Positions 22,210 to 35,400 of a DNA stretch of 64,000 bases are shown here, piece after piece. Numbering within the stretch: position 1 is the first letter of the stretch; the number at the start of each line of letters is the position of its first letter. This stretch comes from Owenia fusiformis. Taxonomy: Eukaryota; Annelida; Polychaeta; Sabellida; Oweniidae. The notes under the pieces were generated by a model, which ran no database searches, was not told the origin of the DNA, and saw only the letters and a program-made list of their open reading frames with translations. The stretch spans positions 11,073,598 through 11,137,597 of the forward strand of contig CAIIXF020000001.1 in NCBI GenBank assembly GCA_903813345.2. Reading direction: 5' to 3'. A program made the translations under genes and the position numbers.

Positions 22210-23282
22210 GAGACCGTATCTGTTGCAAGACTAACGCCTGGCGTAACCGTCACCTTGTTATTCAGTGTTTTTTAAGTAGCGCAAGGATCCTGCCATGACC
22301 GTGGTAATGTTATCGTGAAAGCCTGGTATAACCGCGACGATGCTGTATTATATTGCAATGCCTGCCATGACTGTGATAATGTAATATAGTTCTACAAGGC
22401 TCGGTATGACCGTGACAATGTAATATAGTACTGCAAGGCGCTGGCATGACCGTGACAATGTAATATAGTATTGCAAGTTCAGGTATGAGAGTGGTAATGT
22501 AGAAATTTACGATTAGGACTGCTATAACCGTGACAATGTGTATTGCAAAGCCTGGCATGACCGTGGCAATGTAATATAGTACTGCAAGGCCTGACGTGGC
22601 CGTGACAATGTAATATAGTATTGCAAGGCTTGGTATGACCGCCGTGGCAATGTGATATAATATTCCAAGTTCGGGTATGAGAGTGGTAATATAGAAATTT
22701 ATGATTTGCTATAAGTAACCATGACAATGTGTTTTTGAAAACCTGGCATGACCGTGGCAATGTATTATGGGATCGCAAAGCCTGGTATGACCGTGACAAT
22801 GTAATATAGTATTGCAAGGCCAGGTATGAGGGTGGTAATGTAGAAATTTAGGCTTAGTCCTACTATGACCGTTATAATGTATTGCAATGACTAGTAAATA
22901 TGTATGACATAATGCCAGGAATATCCTTAACAATTTTATGTGATCCGCATTTCAACTAAACAGTTTAATACTATGATCATGGTGTTTAACTACCTTAATC
23001 ATGTCAAAATAAAAATTACTACTATTCATTAATATTCACATTCGCTTATAAACCACAATAAGGGCTACGGTCGCGCCAGGCTTCCACGATAACACTTCCA
23101 GGGTCATGACAGGCCTTGCAATATAATACAGCATTGTCACGGTTATACCAGCCTGTCACGGTTATACCAGGCTTACACAATAACACTACCACGGTCATGG
23201 CAGGATCCTTGCGCTACTTAAAAACACTTATTAACATGGTGACGGTTGTGGCAGGCGTAAGTCTTGCAATAGATAGCATGTG
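22210..23282. mobile_element. 1.07 kb TIR element with 8-bp target duplication, in LDAH-A 5' intron
   Basis: Flanked by GCTAAAGC on both sides (22202-22209 and 23283-23290); copy B carries a single GCTAAAGC at the empty site. The ends are long inverted repeats, including agtagcgcaaggatcctgcc near 22275 and its complement near 23200. The interior is a degenerate tandem array of atgaccgtgacaatgtaata-type units. An 8-bp duplication fits hAT-like or P/Merlin-like transposases. No transposase frame was seen. Confidence 0.85.
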
Positions 23283-26029
23283 GCTAAAGCCTTCAACAAG
23301 GCAAGGCTATACAAAATTACAAACATTAGAATTACCCGGAAGTATTGTAAATTTGTATATGCTGAAGTATTATGGCATTGCATGCTTTAATTTTGTGAAA
23401 TTAATACCCAGTATCATAAGTTGTAACCATATAGTTATATATGTAAGCATTATTTGATACTATGATGCCTAAATGAGTACCTAAATGACAAGAAAAGTCG
23501 AAGCTTTGGATCGAGCTGATCTCTGGACGTTCTACCGGATTACGCATAACACTAGACGAAATCTAACTTGATTCCCGGGTAAAAAGTAATGGTCTAATAT
23601 ATTTATCAGTGATGTACCCGGGAACTAACAAGGGAGGCACCTCACCTCACAGTATATTGGAAGTGAAATGCCACTATATTCATAATACATAATATATGAA
23701 TATGATATTCTATTGGGTTTCCAGCAGACCGTCCACTGCCGGTGTGAAGTTTTTCATAAATTAAAGTTTTAAGATATTACATGGAATCAATGGATCATGA
23801 TTTTTTCTTTTTCAGATGTTTGGAAATTCACGATGAAATTCTGGCGACGGGCCGTACATTCGTACAACTGTGACAATTTTCATGACAGCATATTTTTACT
23901 CAGGGTTTGTTTCGCAACAACACTGGAAAAATGGGTGATAGTAGCAACTAAAACTTTTCTCTAAAATTAGAAAAAATTACTTAGTGAAACGTTCAGATCT
24001 TTATGATTATTTTAGTTTCTGTCAGGTGACTTTTCGAGAATACATGCATTAACTCACAGAGTTATTCCACGCTTGTCTCGGTAGAAATTTTGGGTCACCC
24101 TGTATTTCCTTTGTTGTTATCATGAGTAAAACCTGTCCTCATGCCAACTGTGTAAAATTGGTTCACTGTGAGTACAGTGGGCCAAAAATGATACAGACAA
24201 ACAATAGGATGCGCCTTCTAAACACATACATTTACAATCATGATCAATGTTGTACACGTGTCATTGATATCATTCTCAGTTGATAAGTGCGAAACAATAA
24301 AAGAAAATGACATTGGGAGTAATTTCTATTCAATTCTACATGAAAACACGAGTTAAATAATGATAAGCGGTCGATTTATGACCATTTTCTACATACTCCA
24401 CCTCAAAACAACGTGTTAAAGGAGCAATCTACCCTAAGAATAAATACAAGACTTGTACACGATAAAATGTCACCACTTGGTTACACACAGTGTTAGAGTG
24501 TGAAAACCTATCTCAATGTTAGTCCTTGAATTCGTTACCATGGTAATACATATGGACATTTTATCCTACCCAAGGTAATCGCTACATACGACTTTTAAGT
24601 CAATCTGAACATGGGTTTTCTAGATATCACTTTGTAACAAAAGTTAGAAGTGTCCAATAATAGTCCATAATACGTTACCACGGTAACATGTGTTGCCCAA
24701 AACTCGGACCAAAACTGTACACTCTTGTAACATCTTTATAGATACTCGTCATTGTATGAATGCCAAATCAAACTATCAGTTTCAGCTCGTTACAAATATT
24801 CTTTTTACACTTTAATTCGATGCCATGGTAACATGCATTGTCAAATATTCTCTATAACTTATGATGACATGCCAACTATGCGTTCGTTTTCAAATTTCTT
24901 AGCCGATTCGGACTGTAAAACATTCAAAAATTAAAAAGGAACGAAACAACCGATAACAAAGGGTACAATATTTTTACTATTCGTTTGTAAGATCACAAAC
25001 TTTCCAACTCAACGAAAACACATCTGGAAATTGGGCACAATCATTAAAAATGTCAAGAACTCAAGATTCCCTCTTGCCTCTAGGCGTTGTCACTTTAACA
25101 CGGGCAATACGAATGCGTTTGACGGGTAAAATTATCATCTCAAAGTATATAAAACTAGTTAATAGAGAGTACTATATTATTTAGGCGGTTAACCACAGAT
25201 AGAGTAATCGCTTGTAAAGATATCTGCAACATGGTTTCGCCTCTGAGACAAAAGCTCTAATGACAGTTATAATCATAATTGCTTGTATTTAATGCAACTT
25301 TAATGAATATGATATCAACACCGAATTTTCAAAGTTCTGTTGGGGTTTTTATCCAACCACAGTTATCGCACAAGATTGAAAAATAGAAGCTCCAATAAAA
25401 AAGAATGGTACAGACTAACTTAGAGACCAACTAAATACTTTCCAGTTTTCGTTTTTAGTATTTTACAATTTTAGTTTCGTTGCCAGTTGCTTATTAGTTG
25501 TCTGTAAATCAAGGCTTTGGTTGCTTTCAGAAGGTCAAGGTCATCTGTTTTCATATTGAGGTCATATGAGGCAAACGTAAAATTATCAAACTTATAAGTT
25601 AACAACAATCTAGCATGCTAAATGAAATGATGGGATGATGGAAAATAGTTAAGTCTACTTTCATTTTCAGTATCTAAATTGGTTGAAATAATCCTTTGGT
25701 TGTTACAGTCTAGATGATAGTAATGCTGAAAGCGTACGTTCTCCCAATGTGTCGTATTTGGAAACACATACCGTATATTAATTACGTCATTTTGGCGTAT
25801 TTGTTTTACCCATCCCATTTAGAATTTAACCTGAAACTAAGGACAAGAACATTGGTGTTTGGATGTTGTCATTCTGTCAACACAGTGGTACAATAAGTAC
25901 TGTACTTATACCATGTAATGTGGCTGATTGGCTTAGAAAATGTCGGCATTGGGATGAGTAATTATATTATACACTATCACACCTAGTTCGAGATTATTTA
26001 CTTTTCCTGTCTGGCTTGGACACTGTTTT
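23283..26029 (-). other. LDAH-A 5' intron, no further genes recognised
   Basis: Non-coding AT-rich sequence matched nearly base for base by 42476-45292. A single mariner-like end, tttgggtcaccctgta, is present near 24094. No frame with splice-compatible ends was found on either strand. Confidence 0.5.
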
Positions 26030-26474
26030 TTTGATTTGTTTCCGGTAAGAAACATTGTTTAACCATTCGGTATACAGTTAAGAGCATAGGATGTCGACAT
26101 GGCAGTAAATATTGAAAATATTGTCCGAAATTTTCGAAATTCCCTCTTACCCGAAACAAATCCATTTTACACGGAAGTGACGTAACGAAAAACCAAGTTC
26201 GTGCTATTACGGAAGAGTTCGGGAAATTCCGTTATAACCGCCATCTTAATCGAACTTCGACCAAAAGAGCCATAAGAAACAAAAAGACCTCGTTCTGCCA
26301 ACTAACCCAGACAATCGGCGGTTCCAATATATTAGAAGTTACATTTTGAGTTGTAGAATGCATTGAGGTAGGTTTCTTAAGTGGAAGGGGCGTAGATAAT
26401 TCTCCCAAGTTGTAATCGTACAGGCAAATGTATTGGCTCCGTACAGGACTATAGTCCGGGAACAGGATAAGTTC
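26030..26474 (-). promoter_or_regulatory. Spacer between the duplicates: probable LDAH-A promoter and 5' UTR exon
   Basis: Unique sequence between copies A and B. It holds a composite ETS-CRE site, ACGGAAGTGACGTAAC (26171-26186), and AAGATGGCGG on the minus strand (26247-26238), which fits a YY1 site. Both are common in broadly expressed promoters. A good minus-strand donor (TTTCGG|GTAAGAG, last exon base 26151) could splice to the LDAH acceptor at 21639, making an intron of about 4.5 kb. No equivalent is found to the right of LDAH copy B. It could also drive the plus strand toward SDR copy B. Confidence 0.5.
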
Positions 26475-26575
26475 AAAAGATTAGAACCTCGATCATTTCT
26501 TGTGAGTCTTGGAGTTTTTTGTGTGTAATAAGACCAAAATTCACTATTCAGATAATTCAAGGAATATTCCTTTAA

Positions 26576-27091
26576 AGGAATATTCCTTGCCAGACCCTTT
26601 CTCTCTTGATATGGTAGCTATAATCATATATATAGTTTCCATATTTAGCAAAACATGGGGAAATGTTTTAATATGGTCAATATTGATCATTTAAAAATCT
26701 AGTGCTTATTTCCAGTGAGCTGCCATCTTTTAAGATTTCTTGCAGGAAGTGATGTCATCAACTCTCAACTTCTATAACCTTGCCCATAACAGTATAGGAA
26801 AGTAGCACAAAATCACTTCTAGACAAGTGATCATTACTTTCTGTGCAAAAATATTTTCAGGGCTTGTCAACTTAGAATAAAAGAAGAGATTTTCAGAAGG
26901 ATTAAATAAGATACAAAGTTGAAAAAGAATATTTTCAAAGATGGCAGCTTACTGGAATTGAGCATCACATTTCTAAGTGATCAAATTTGACCATATCAAA
27001 ACATTTTTGCGTGTTTTGCTAAACATGGCAAGCATATATATGGTTATAGCTACCATATGAGGAGAGAGATAGTTTGGCAAGGAATATTCCT
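26576..27091. mobile_element. TTAA-flanked MITE at the start of copy B
   Basis: About 516 bp with terminal inverted repeats of roughly 110 bases (ggaatattccttgcc at each end, and atatggtagctataa with its complement). TTAA lies on both sides; copy A has the empty site near 3112 (gatattaaagtaaac). An extra 17 bases resembling the element's own end lie at 26555-26571. TTAA targets are typical of piggyBac-like elements. Confidence 0.75.
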
Positions 27092-27285
27092 TTAAAGTAA
27101 ACAAAATAAATGGCGGCTGTGTTCAAGTATTGTTATCACGACATGCCCATGGCAAAAATATCGATGTTGCATTCTGGGGGCCAATCCTCCTTGGCCAATA
27201 GCTTATTCTAAATGCCAATATGATTTTTTAGAATTTTAAAGATGATCCTGGCACCCAGCACTAGGTTATGAAGGTGAAATCAGTA

Positions 27286-29308
27286 CTGTCAAGTGTCAAC
27301 CCCTAAAGATTTTCTCGCGGGACAGATTTTTTAGACCCAGTGCCCAAAATTCGCGGGATTTTGCGGGACATCTACTAAATTCGCGGGATTTTGCGGGACA
27401 TTTAAGGGATTTGCGTGATTGCGCTAATAGGAGATCCTTTTTTTATCAAATTCGCGGGATTTCGCGGGACCATTTGAGGGACAAACACCCTAATTGCGGG
27501 ACAGTTAACAGGTGTACCACCAAAAACTTCATAGAGGGACAGATTTTTTAGACAAAGTGCCCTAAATTTGCGGGATTTCGTGGGACATCCACCTAAATTT
27601 GCAGGATGTCCCGGGACATTCAAGGGATTTGCGTGATTGGGACTAATGTAAAAGCGTGTAGAAGTACTTAAATCAAACTTTCAGATACTGATTAATCAAA
27701 TATAATGCACCGTTACATTGTAACTTAAATAAACGTCAACACAATTTCACAAAATACGCATAGGAATATTATTAAACTTTATTGTAATTTATCAAAAACA
27801 AAAACCATGCTTCAGGTGTGATTACCGTAATCTAACACGAAATTCAAAAATTCGGAACAATACTTTGCACTTCTGGCGTGTGACCAACTATGAAACGCTT
27901 ACCCCCATAATGTTATATATTAAAATGTACCTATTCATATACTGTAGGCATGGGCTTTCAATTGAAAGCCCATGATATAGGGGTTCGATTAATCTACATC
28001 AAATTATAGGGAATGAGGTTAATTTTCTAGATAGGGTTTGTATAAAAAACCAGGTACCGGGTAGTAAATCCTCCATGCTGGGTTCAAACTTGGTACCCGG
28101 TCGAAAAAAAACCAAAAAACGAAATATTCGAATACACAATATAATTAGATCATTAGAAAACGTGTAAGATTTGTTTTGAATTTACAAAAATGTATGTAAC
28201 TTCCTTCAAAATTGAGCTAGAAGCTTCAAATAAAAAGCATTTTAAGGCTCTTCTTCCTCTATCATCTTGGTCATATTTCCATTGGTAATGAAGGGGGGGG
28301 GGGGGGGGGTGCGATCGCACCCCCTCCTGGCTACGCCAATGACATTGTAAGACGATTTGAAAAACAAGACAAATCAATCTTACTCTATTTTCAATAGTTC
28401 GTATGTTGGTACGTGAATTGTTTTGATTATGATTTAAATCTGTAAATAGCTATCGTTGCTTTAGCAGAGAGGTGACGTGATTTAATTTGCATGATGCAAC
28501 ATGTAAGATTTTGATTATTAATCATAATTTAAGTTATCCCAATTTATGACAAAATGTCCACTGAATTGTAAATTGTTATGTCTTACAAAGGAGAGGGTGC
28601 GATGGTGCGATCGCACCCCCCCCCCATAACCAATGAAAATATGGCCATAACGATAGAAGAAGAAAAGTGCCTTAAAATATGCTTTTTATTTGAAGCTTCT
28701 AGCTCAATTTTGAATCATGTTACACACATTTTTGCAAATTCAAAACAAATCTTACACGTTTTCTCATAATCTAATTATGTTATATATTCGTATTTTTCGT
28801 TTTTTGGGTACCCGTTTTTTTTGACCGGGTACCCGGTACCAAGTTTGAACCCAGCATGGAGGATTTACTACCCGGTACCCGGTTTTTTATACAAACCCTT
28901 TCTAGATATCAGCGTACATTTATTGTAACTCGCGTTTGCTAACATTTGCTCAGTTCTGAGATGAAGGCCACACGGGTAGTAAAAAGGCCAACGTTGGAAC
29001 TATTTGTGACCTACATCCCTATTTTCGTAATTAAAATGAAAGTTGAACCCTTCCCCTTTATTTTGATACCAAACAACAGCATGCTAGGTACTTGAAATTA
29101 GGTAAACTTTACTCCTCAAAAGTGCAAAAACTTAGCTTCTTATATAAGATAAGATAATCAAAATATAGGGGATTGCAACAATTTCGGAAATTCGCGAAGG
29201 TCAAAGCCACATTTTGCGGGACTACGCGGGACAATGCGGGACATGCGAATTAGCCTAATTTTGATCAAATTCGCGGGATAATCCCGCCAATCGCGGGACA
29301 CTTGACAG
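27286..29308. mobile_element. Composite inverted-repeat element, copy B equivalent of 3310-5282
   Basis: Same ends and nested foldback (28026-28909) as in copy A. The G-run beside the gcgatcgcacccc box is longer here. A short extra piece of the foldback end (gatggaggatttactaccct) occurs near 29824. Confidence 0.7.
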
Positions 29309-29491
29309 CTCTGTGAAATTCCCCTATCATATTTTCTTGCGCATGTGTCTCATGATTCGATTGGTCCATTCATGGAATAAGGTTCTCCACTTCTATTTTA
29401 TGAATTTTGCAATCATCTTATACATATTCAGTATTATCTGGCCAGAATAGCAAGATTGAGGTTTGAATTATTAATCCCTATATCATTTAGG

Positions 29492-32400
29492 ATGTTTTCT
29501 CACATGACTAGTCTGCGACTCGATAAAGAAGAATTATCAAAGCTCATCAAGAATGGACGATCTTGCACAGGTACTCATATAAGAACCTTCATATCTCAGG
29601 TGTGTATGACTGCTAAAACTTTCGTGACCTCTTGATACAAATCAATGTAAAGCATCATGTTCACTGTTCACAGGAATTTGTCAAGAGTAAAATACTATAG
29701 AAGTCAATGAACAAACATCAACTGGAAAGCACTTATAGACGACAAGGGATCATTTACTTTAGTCTAACATGTATGATTCATGATATACAAGGTTACACTG
29801 TAATGTTGTCGTAACCTTGCCTGATGGAGGATTTACTACCCTGTACCCGTTTTTTTCTACAAACCCACTCAGAATCTCCCCTCATGACGTCTGTCACAAA
29901 CTCTTGATACATGTCTCAAGTATATTTACACATGTAACCTATACATGGGCTATATGTAGTATAGGCTCTAGTGTATAGGTACATGAATTTTAATATCTAG
30001 AGAAGTATCACAAATAATATTTGTTCCAGGTGGGGGCAGTGGTATAGGGCGCCTTCTAGCACAGCGACTTGCGAAACTTGGTGCTACAATTGTGATATGG
30101 GACATCAACAAAGAAGGCAATGAGGAAACTGCAAGGCTTATTACAGAGAATGGAGGAAAGGCACATGCATATATTTGTGATATAAGGTACATACAAGTTC
30201 ATCATTCCAAGATGAGATGTGATCATATTCACTATGTTGGTATAGTCAGACCATTCATAACAAGTCAACATCAGGCATCAGCAAATTATTTTTTCTGTGT
30301 TGTAACTTGTATTTCCTAGTAAGACACACTAATGGTGATACCAGTCCTATATTGATTGATGATATTTATTGATATAATCCTTGAGAACATTTTGTACAGG
30401 TTGAAACTTTAATACTGCTTGATAATTTTGTCCAAATTTTGAACAGTGTACCTGCACAGAGTGTCTCGAAAGTATGCCCCCCCCCCCAGGCAGGCCTATG
30501 GGGACATTGGTGTATGTCTGCCTAGGGGGGCCCCGTACCTTCGGGACACCCTGTATACAGATTTGAGGATGGATCTGTGGGGGCTAAGGCCCAAAATACA
30601 TATTTAGGACCCAAATTTTTTATTTCTATTTTTAGCCCTTATTTTTAAACGGAGAAAAATGAACTTTGTTTGGATAAAGGTTCCAAATTTGTCATTTCCA
30701 GATCTGCCTCCTGTACAATACAAAACGACTGTACAGTTTCAAAAATATTTCCATTTCCAGTAATAATTCAGAAATCTCAGTATGCAGTGAGACAGTTAAG
30801 AGAGAGGTGGGTTGTGTCAGTATGCTCATAAACAATGCTGGCATCGTGAGTGGGAAGAAGTTCATAGACACAACTGAAAAGGACATTGTAAAGACATTTG
30901 AGGTGAACACATTCGCGCATGTTTGGGTAAGTGATTTCAGGCTGGTTCTATTTGCATGTTCATATTCTATAGTTAATGAAAACATAAAGAATGAAATCCT
31001 GTACTCAAATATAAAGGTAGAATTGAATCTAAATGGTTTGTATATATATCTACAGTAAAACTCTCAGTGAACACCTCTCTCTAGGAACACCTGTGTTTAG
31101 TGAAGACCACTTCAAGAAACATTTTACTTTGACTACATATCTACATATAAACCTCTCTGTAGTGAACACCTACCTACAGTAAACACTTTAATGTGGCTCC
31201 ATAGGTGATCACTATACAGTATATGAGCTTTATTGTATATTGAGCAAGGGAGTCTATAGCTAGTATTTTGCTTTGTATTTTATATAAATCAATTCCCTCC
31301 CAAATATCCAAACTCTCCGGCTCCCCGCAGTTTCTTCATTCATGAGCACATATTATTCTTTGATTAGAGATCGAATACAATTTACAAGTTTGATGATAGA
31401 GGAGTTTCCATATAGCTTTGAAGTCTCACTAATTCTCGTTTTTTCATGGAACTTTAAGAGATTTCCACTTTTAACCTCTAATGGCAATTTTTTTTTCTTA
31501 TAGCATATTTGAATTCAGTGAAAAGTATTCCACAATAATAACTTGATTTATACAGTTATGTCATTTAAATCATGTTCCAAGACTTTTAAAAAAAAACTTT
31601 GGCAAAACCTCCATTGATGCAATACTTAGATTCTTTAAAACCTTGGTTTATTTGTTTGACAACCAAAAATTTCATGCTTAATCAAAATATGTACATTGAC
31701 AGGGTCATTCCAAAGTATGCCATTTGAGTTTCAGACAGATTCAACTAACACTTTTCATAAAATATTAAATCAAGTGTTTTTTGGAAGTGATATGGATGGC
31801 TATGACAGCCTGGTCCAAGCAAAATGAAGAATGACAAGGGTGGCATCTATTCTGTCAGCTTTATTCAGCTATATAGAAATATATTAAAATATATTAAGAG
31901 CTAAAATGTTTGTGTTTCAGACAGCCAAGGCATTCCTGCCAGACATGATTAAGAACCAACATGGTCATATAGTGAACATTGTCAGCTCTGCAGGATATAT
32001 TGGTATATGTTTTATTTTTATTGATGATTGAAAATTAAATGAAAATTTTGAAAAAATGAAACGTTCATTGTAATCATACAGACTCATAAAATAAGCTATG
32101 ATGGTAGCATATCTACATTTTGACAGAAAAGCTGACTTCTGCTGGCACCCATATAAAACAGAACAGTGCCTAACTAGAATTTATTTTATGTGCTCTTTCT
32201 TGACAATTATATTTTTATGTCACCACCACGGCATCTCCAACTTTGATATGGATGGTGTTCGGCATCTGGTTGGTGTTTGGATGGCAGGTGGTGACATTTT
32301 GCATGCTAATACTTTGTTATACTGATGTAGCAATATTAATTTTTCATATTCATACTGCATTTATTCAATTGATCTTATTCAGGGGCTTTGTAACGCACAT

Positions 32401-35400
32401 TTGATAAAAATTTTCAATTGGCATCTTGATTTTCTTCTCTTGCACTCAGCCTTGAGAGTTAAATAATCATCTACATCTCAGAAACATTCACATCAGTTAC
32501 ACACTATAATATTTTTCTCCAGGTGTCAATAGTTTATCAGACTACTGTGCCTCTAAGTTTGCTAGTGTTGGCCTCACTGAGTGCCTTGACCTTGAACTCC
32601 ACTTTGCTGGCCATGACTACATCAACACCACCCTTGTATGCCCCTACTATATAGACACTGGCATGTTTGCAGGATGTCAAACAAGGTAAATAATGATATA
32701 ATTAAGAAATATAGACTGAAGAGCAGGGTTAATATTGTTGAATACACCTCGCATCGCTAGGCACAAAAGTTTTCTGTACCCTGAAGTGAGGGGTTCGAAA
32801 GCTTTGTGCCTAGCCCTAAGGGGTGTATTGAACGATATTACACCTGCTCTGAGGTCTATATTACAATTCGAACATGAAAATTCACCAAAATGTTTCGAAT
32901 ATTTATTATGGTACACCATTACTACGGCCCACAGTTATGACTTCACACATTACTCGTATTATCAGGTGTACTGTTCGCGAATATACCCCGGATGTTCGAA
33001 TATACAAATATTTCATAATATAGAGGTGAATTATTATCTGATCATCTTTCAATGATTCTTGCAAGGTGTATTACCCAAAGCCCGAAGACAATCCTGACCA
33101 AGAATTTTTGTTCACTGTGTTTTATTCTGTAACAAACTGTTACACTTTTGTAACCATTTGCAATAAAGAGCATATGTTTCATCAAAACTGACTTACATGT
33201 ACATTGTATTCTGTTCTAGATTTCCATGGCTCTTACCCATTCTGAACCCTGACTATGCAGCAGATAGAATCACGCAGGCTATATTGACCAATCAGAAGCA
33301 ATTATGCATTCCACGTATAATATACTTTCTTGTTATGTTGAAAACGTGAGTATTATTGTCGACATTACTAAAGAGCGAAGCCTACATGCCACAGGTTGAT
33401 CAATGATACCATCTGTGTGTGATGATTGCATGTATTACTGTATGTGACTGTTCATACCATATTGTGTGATGTTTGCCTGTATTACTTTATGTGACCGTTG
33501 CTACCATATTGTGTGATGTTTGTGTGTGTTACTGTATGTGACTGTTGCTACCATATAGGTGTGATGTTTGCATGTATTACTGTTTATGACTGTTGCTACC
33601 ATATAGGTGTGATGTTTGTGTATGTTACTGGATGTGACCATTGCTACCATATAATGTGATGTTTGTGTGGGTTTTATGAATATTGAGTGACGTTTGCTTG
33701 CATAATGACCACTGTTAGTTTACAACCATGACCATTGCTTCCATATTGAGTGATATTTGCTTGCATAATGACCATTGCTACCATATTGAGTGATGTTTGT
33801 TTGCATTTTATGACCATAGCTACCATATTGTGTGGTGTTTGTTTGCATTATATGACCATTGCTACCATATTGTGTGGTGTTTGTTTGCATAATGACCATA
33901 GCTACCATATTGTGTGATGTTTGCTTGTGCCATAGAGAGAATTGTTTCCTTAAGTCTATCTGTGTGTGTTTTTGTTAGTTTTAAGCCATTACTAAAAACA
34001 TTTTGATTTTCTATCTTTTTAAGTCCTTTTGTTTTTGAATGCTTTAATTATTTCACTCATTTCAGTAAAATTAAATAAACACTAAACCCTAACTCAATTC
34101 ATGCTAGCATTATAAGCCACTTGAGAATTTATTTTTGGGTAATGTTTAAGCACTTCCATATTTCATTTGTGATAAATATTAGAAATCCCATTTTGCCTGA
34201 ATTGCACCAAACACCTAATTATTTACTCTAAAGCCCAATTATTTAACACAAAGCTGAGATACATTTTGAAGTAGCACTTGTGTTACCTGTTTTAGAGTTT
34301 TGCCATTTGTGTATTAACTATTTGTTGATTATTTCAGGCTCACTCCTATTTCAGTGCTAAAACCTGTTTACAGGTTTTTAGGTGTACATACCTTTATGGA
34401 TAATTATAAGCCAAAAGTGGTATAAATAAATGATTTTGTTACTTATGCACATTAGGCCTATATGGGTTGATTGTCTGTTTAGCAGTACCTGGTGTGTTAT
34501 CCAGAAACCTCCCCAGGGATCCTTTTTATGGCACCTTTTTGAAGTGCTATATTGTCATTGTCTTGGGCTGTTGGGCCTGCGGGTTGGTGGATGCCACATA
34601 AATTCTGTCAGCAAAATTCTGGCAAAAGCAGTTCCCTATTCAATAATCTCATTAGGTTTTGGGCATGCTGGGTAAATTATGTGGTTGTCATTTTGAATTT
34701 TCCAATAAAAAGTGTGAAAATGTAAAAAAATAATATAGCCTAGTCAGTGGTCACTAAGCCATTCTCTCCAAAAACTGCTAATCAGACAACTATACCTTGA
34801 GGGGCCTCACTTGTATTGTTACACCATGTATCGACACTGTATGCAGATTTGAGGTTGAATGTTTTGTATACTGTATACAGATTTGTGGTTGAATGTAGCA
34901 CCATGCATGGTACAGGCTACTAATAGGGATGTCGGGTATAAATGAATGCAAAAGTGTTCTTGTGCATGCTACTGAAACCCTAATTGGACCAATCACTGAA
35001 ATATAAATAAAGGTTTATTTAAGATGTCACGGAGAAAAACTTCAAAGTTTTATTTGAGCATTTTAGATCAATATCAAAGTCATTTGATGAGCTTGTCTAG
35101 ATAAGTGTGATGTGTGTCCAGTGTGATGGATAGTCCAGAGAGGATTCTTTTATATGCATGTGCACTTATAGTAAGCGAAAATTAAATTGTCTTTCTTGAT
35201 GCATAATTTTCTTATTATCCCATCGAACGAAGTTCAGAGGGATATAGGGAATGCCTCCGTCCGTCCGTCCGGGCAATAACTCAAATACCGTTGGCCCAAT
35301 TTTGTTCATATTTTGTACACATATACCCTATGGAAGTAGAAGTCCTGCTCGAAAGCCGATTTTCAAAATGGCCACTCATTTCAAAATGGTGGCCATTTTA

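Larger units (their letters stand above)
3036..26029. repeat. Segmental duplication, copy A (about 23.0 kb)
   Basis: From the ttagaacctcgatcatttct text near 3040 to ggacactgtttt at 26029, the sequence is matched in order and orientation by 26475-45292. Exons are nearly identical and introns very similar apart from mobile insertions and repeat-length changes. The unit contains SDR exons 2-7 and the LDAH coding exons. It excludes SDR exon 1 and the promoter-like spacer. Confidence 0.95.

Noticed and set aside
26098-26190. ATG-initiated plus-strand frame in the spacer as a new first exon for SDR-B
   Set aside because: It runs MAVNIENIVRNFRNSLL and on to a TAA without a splice donor in the phase needed for exon 2.
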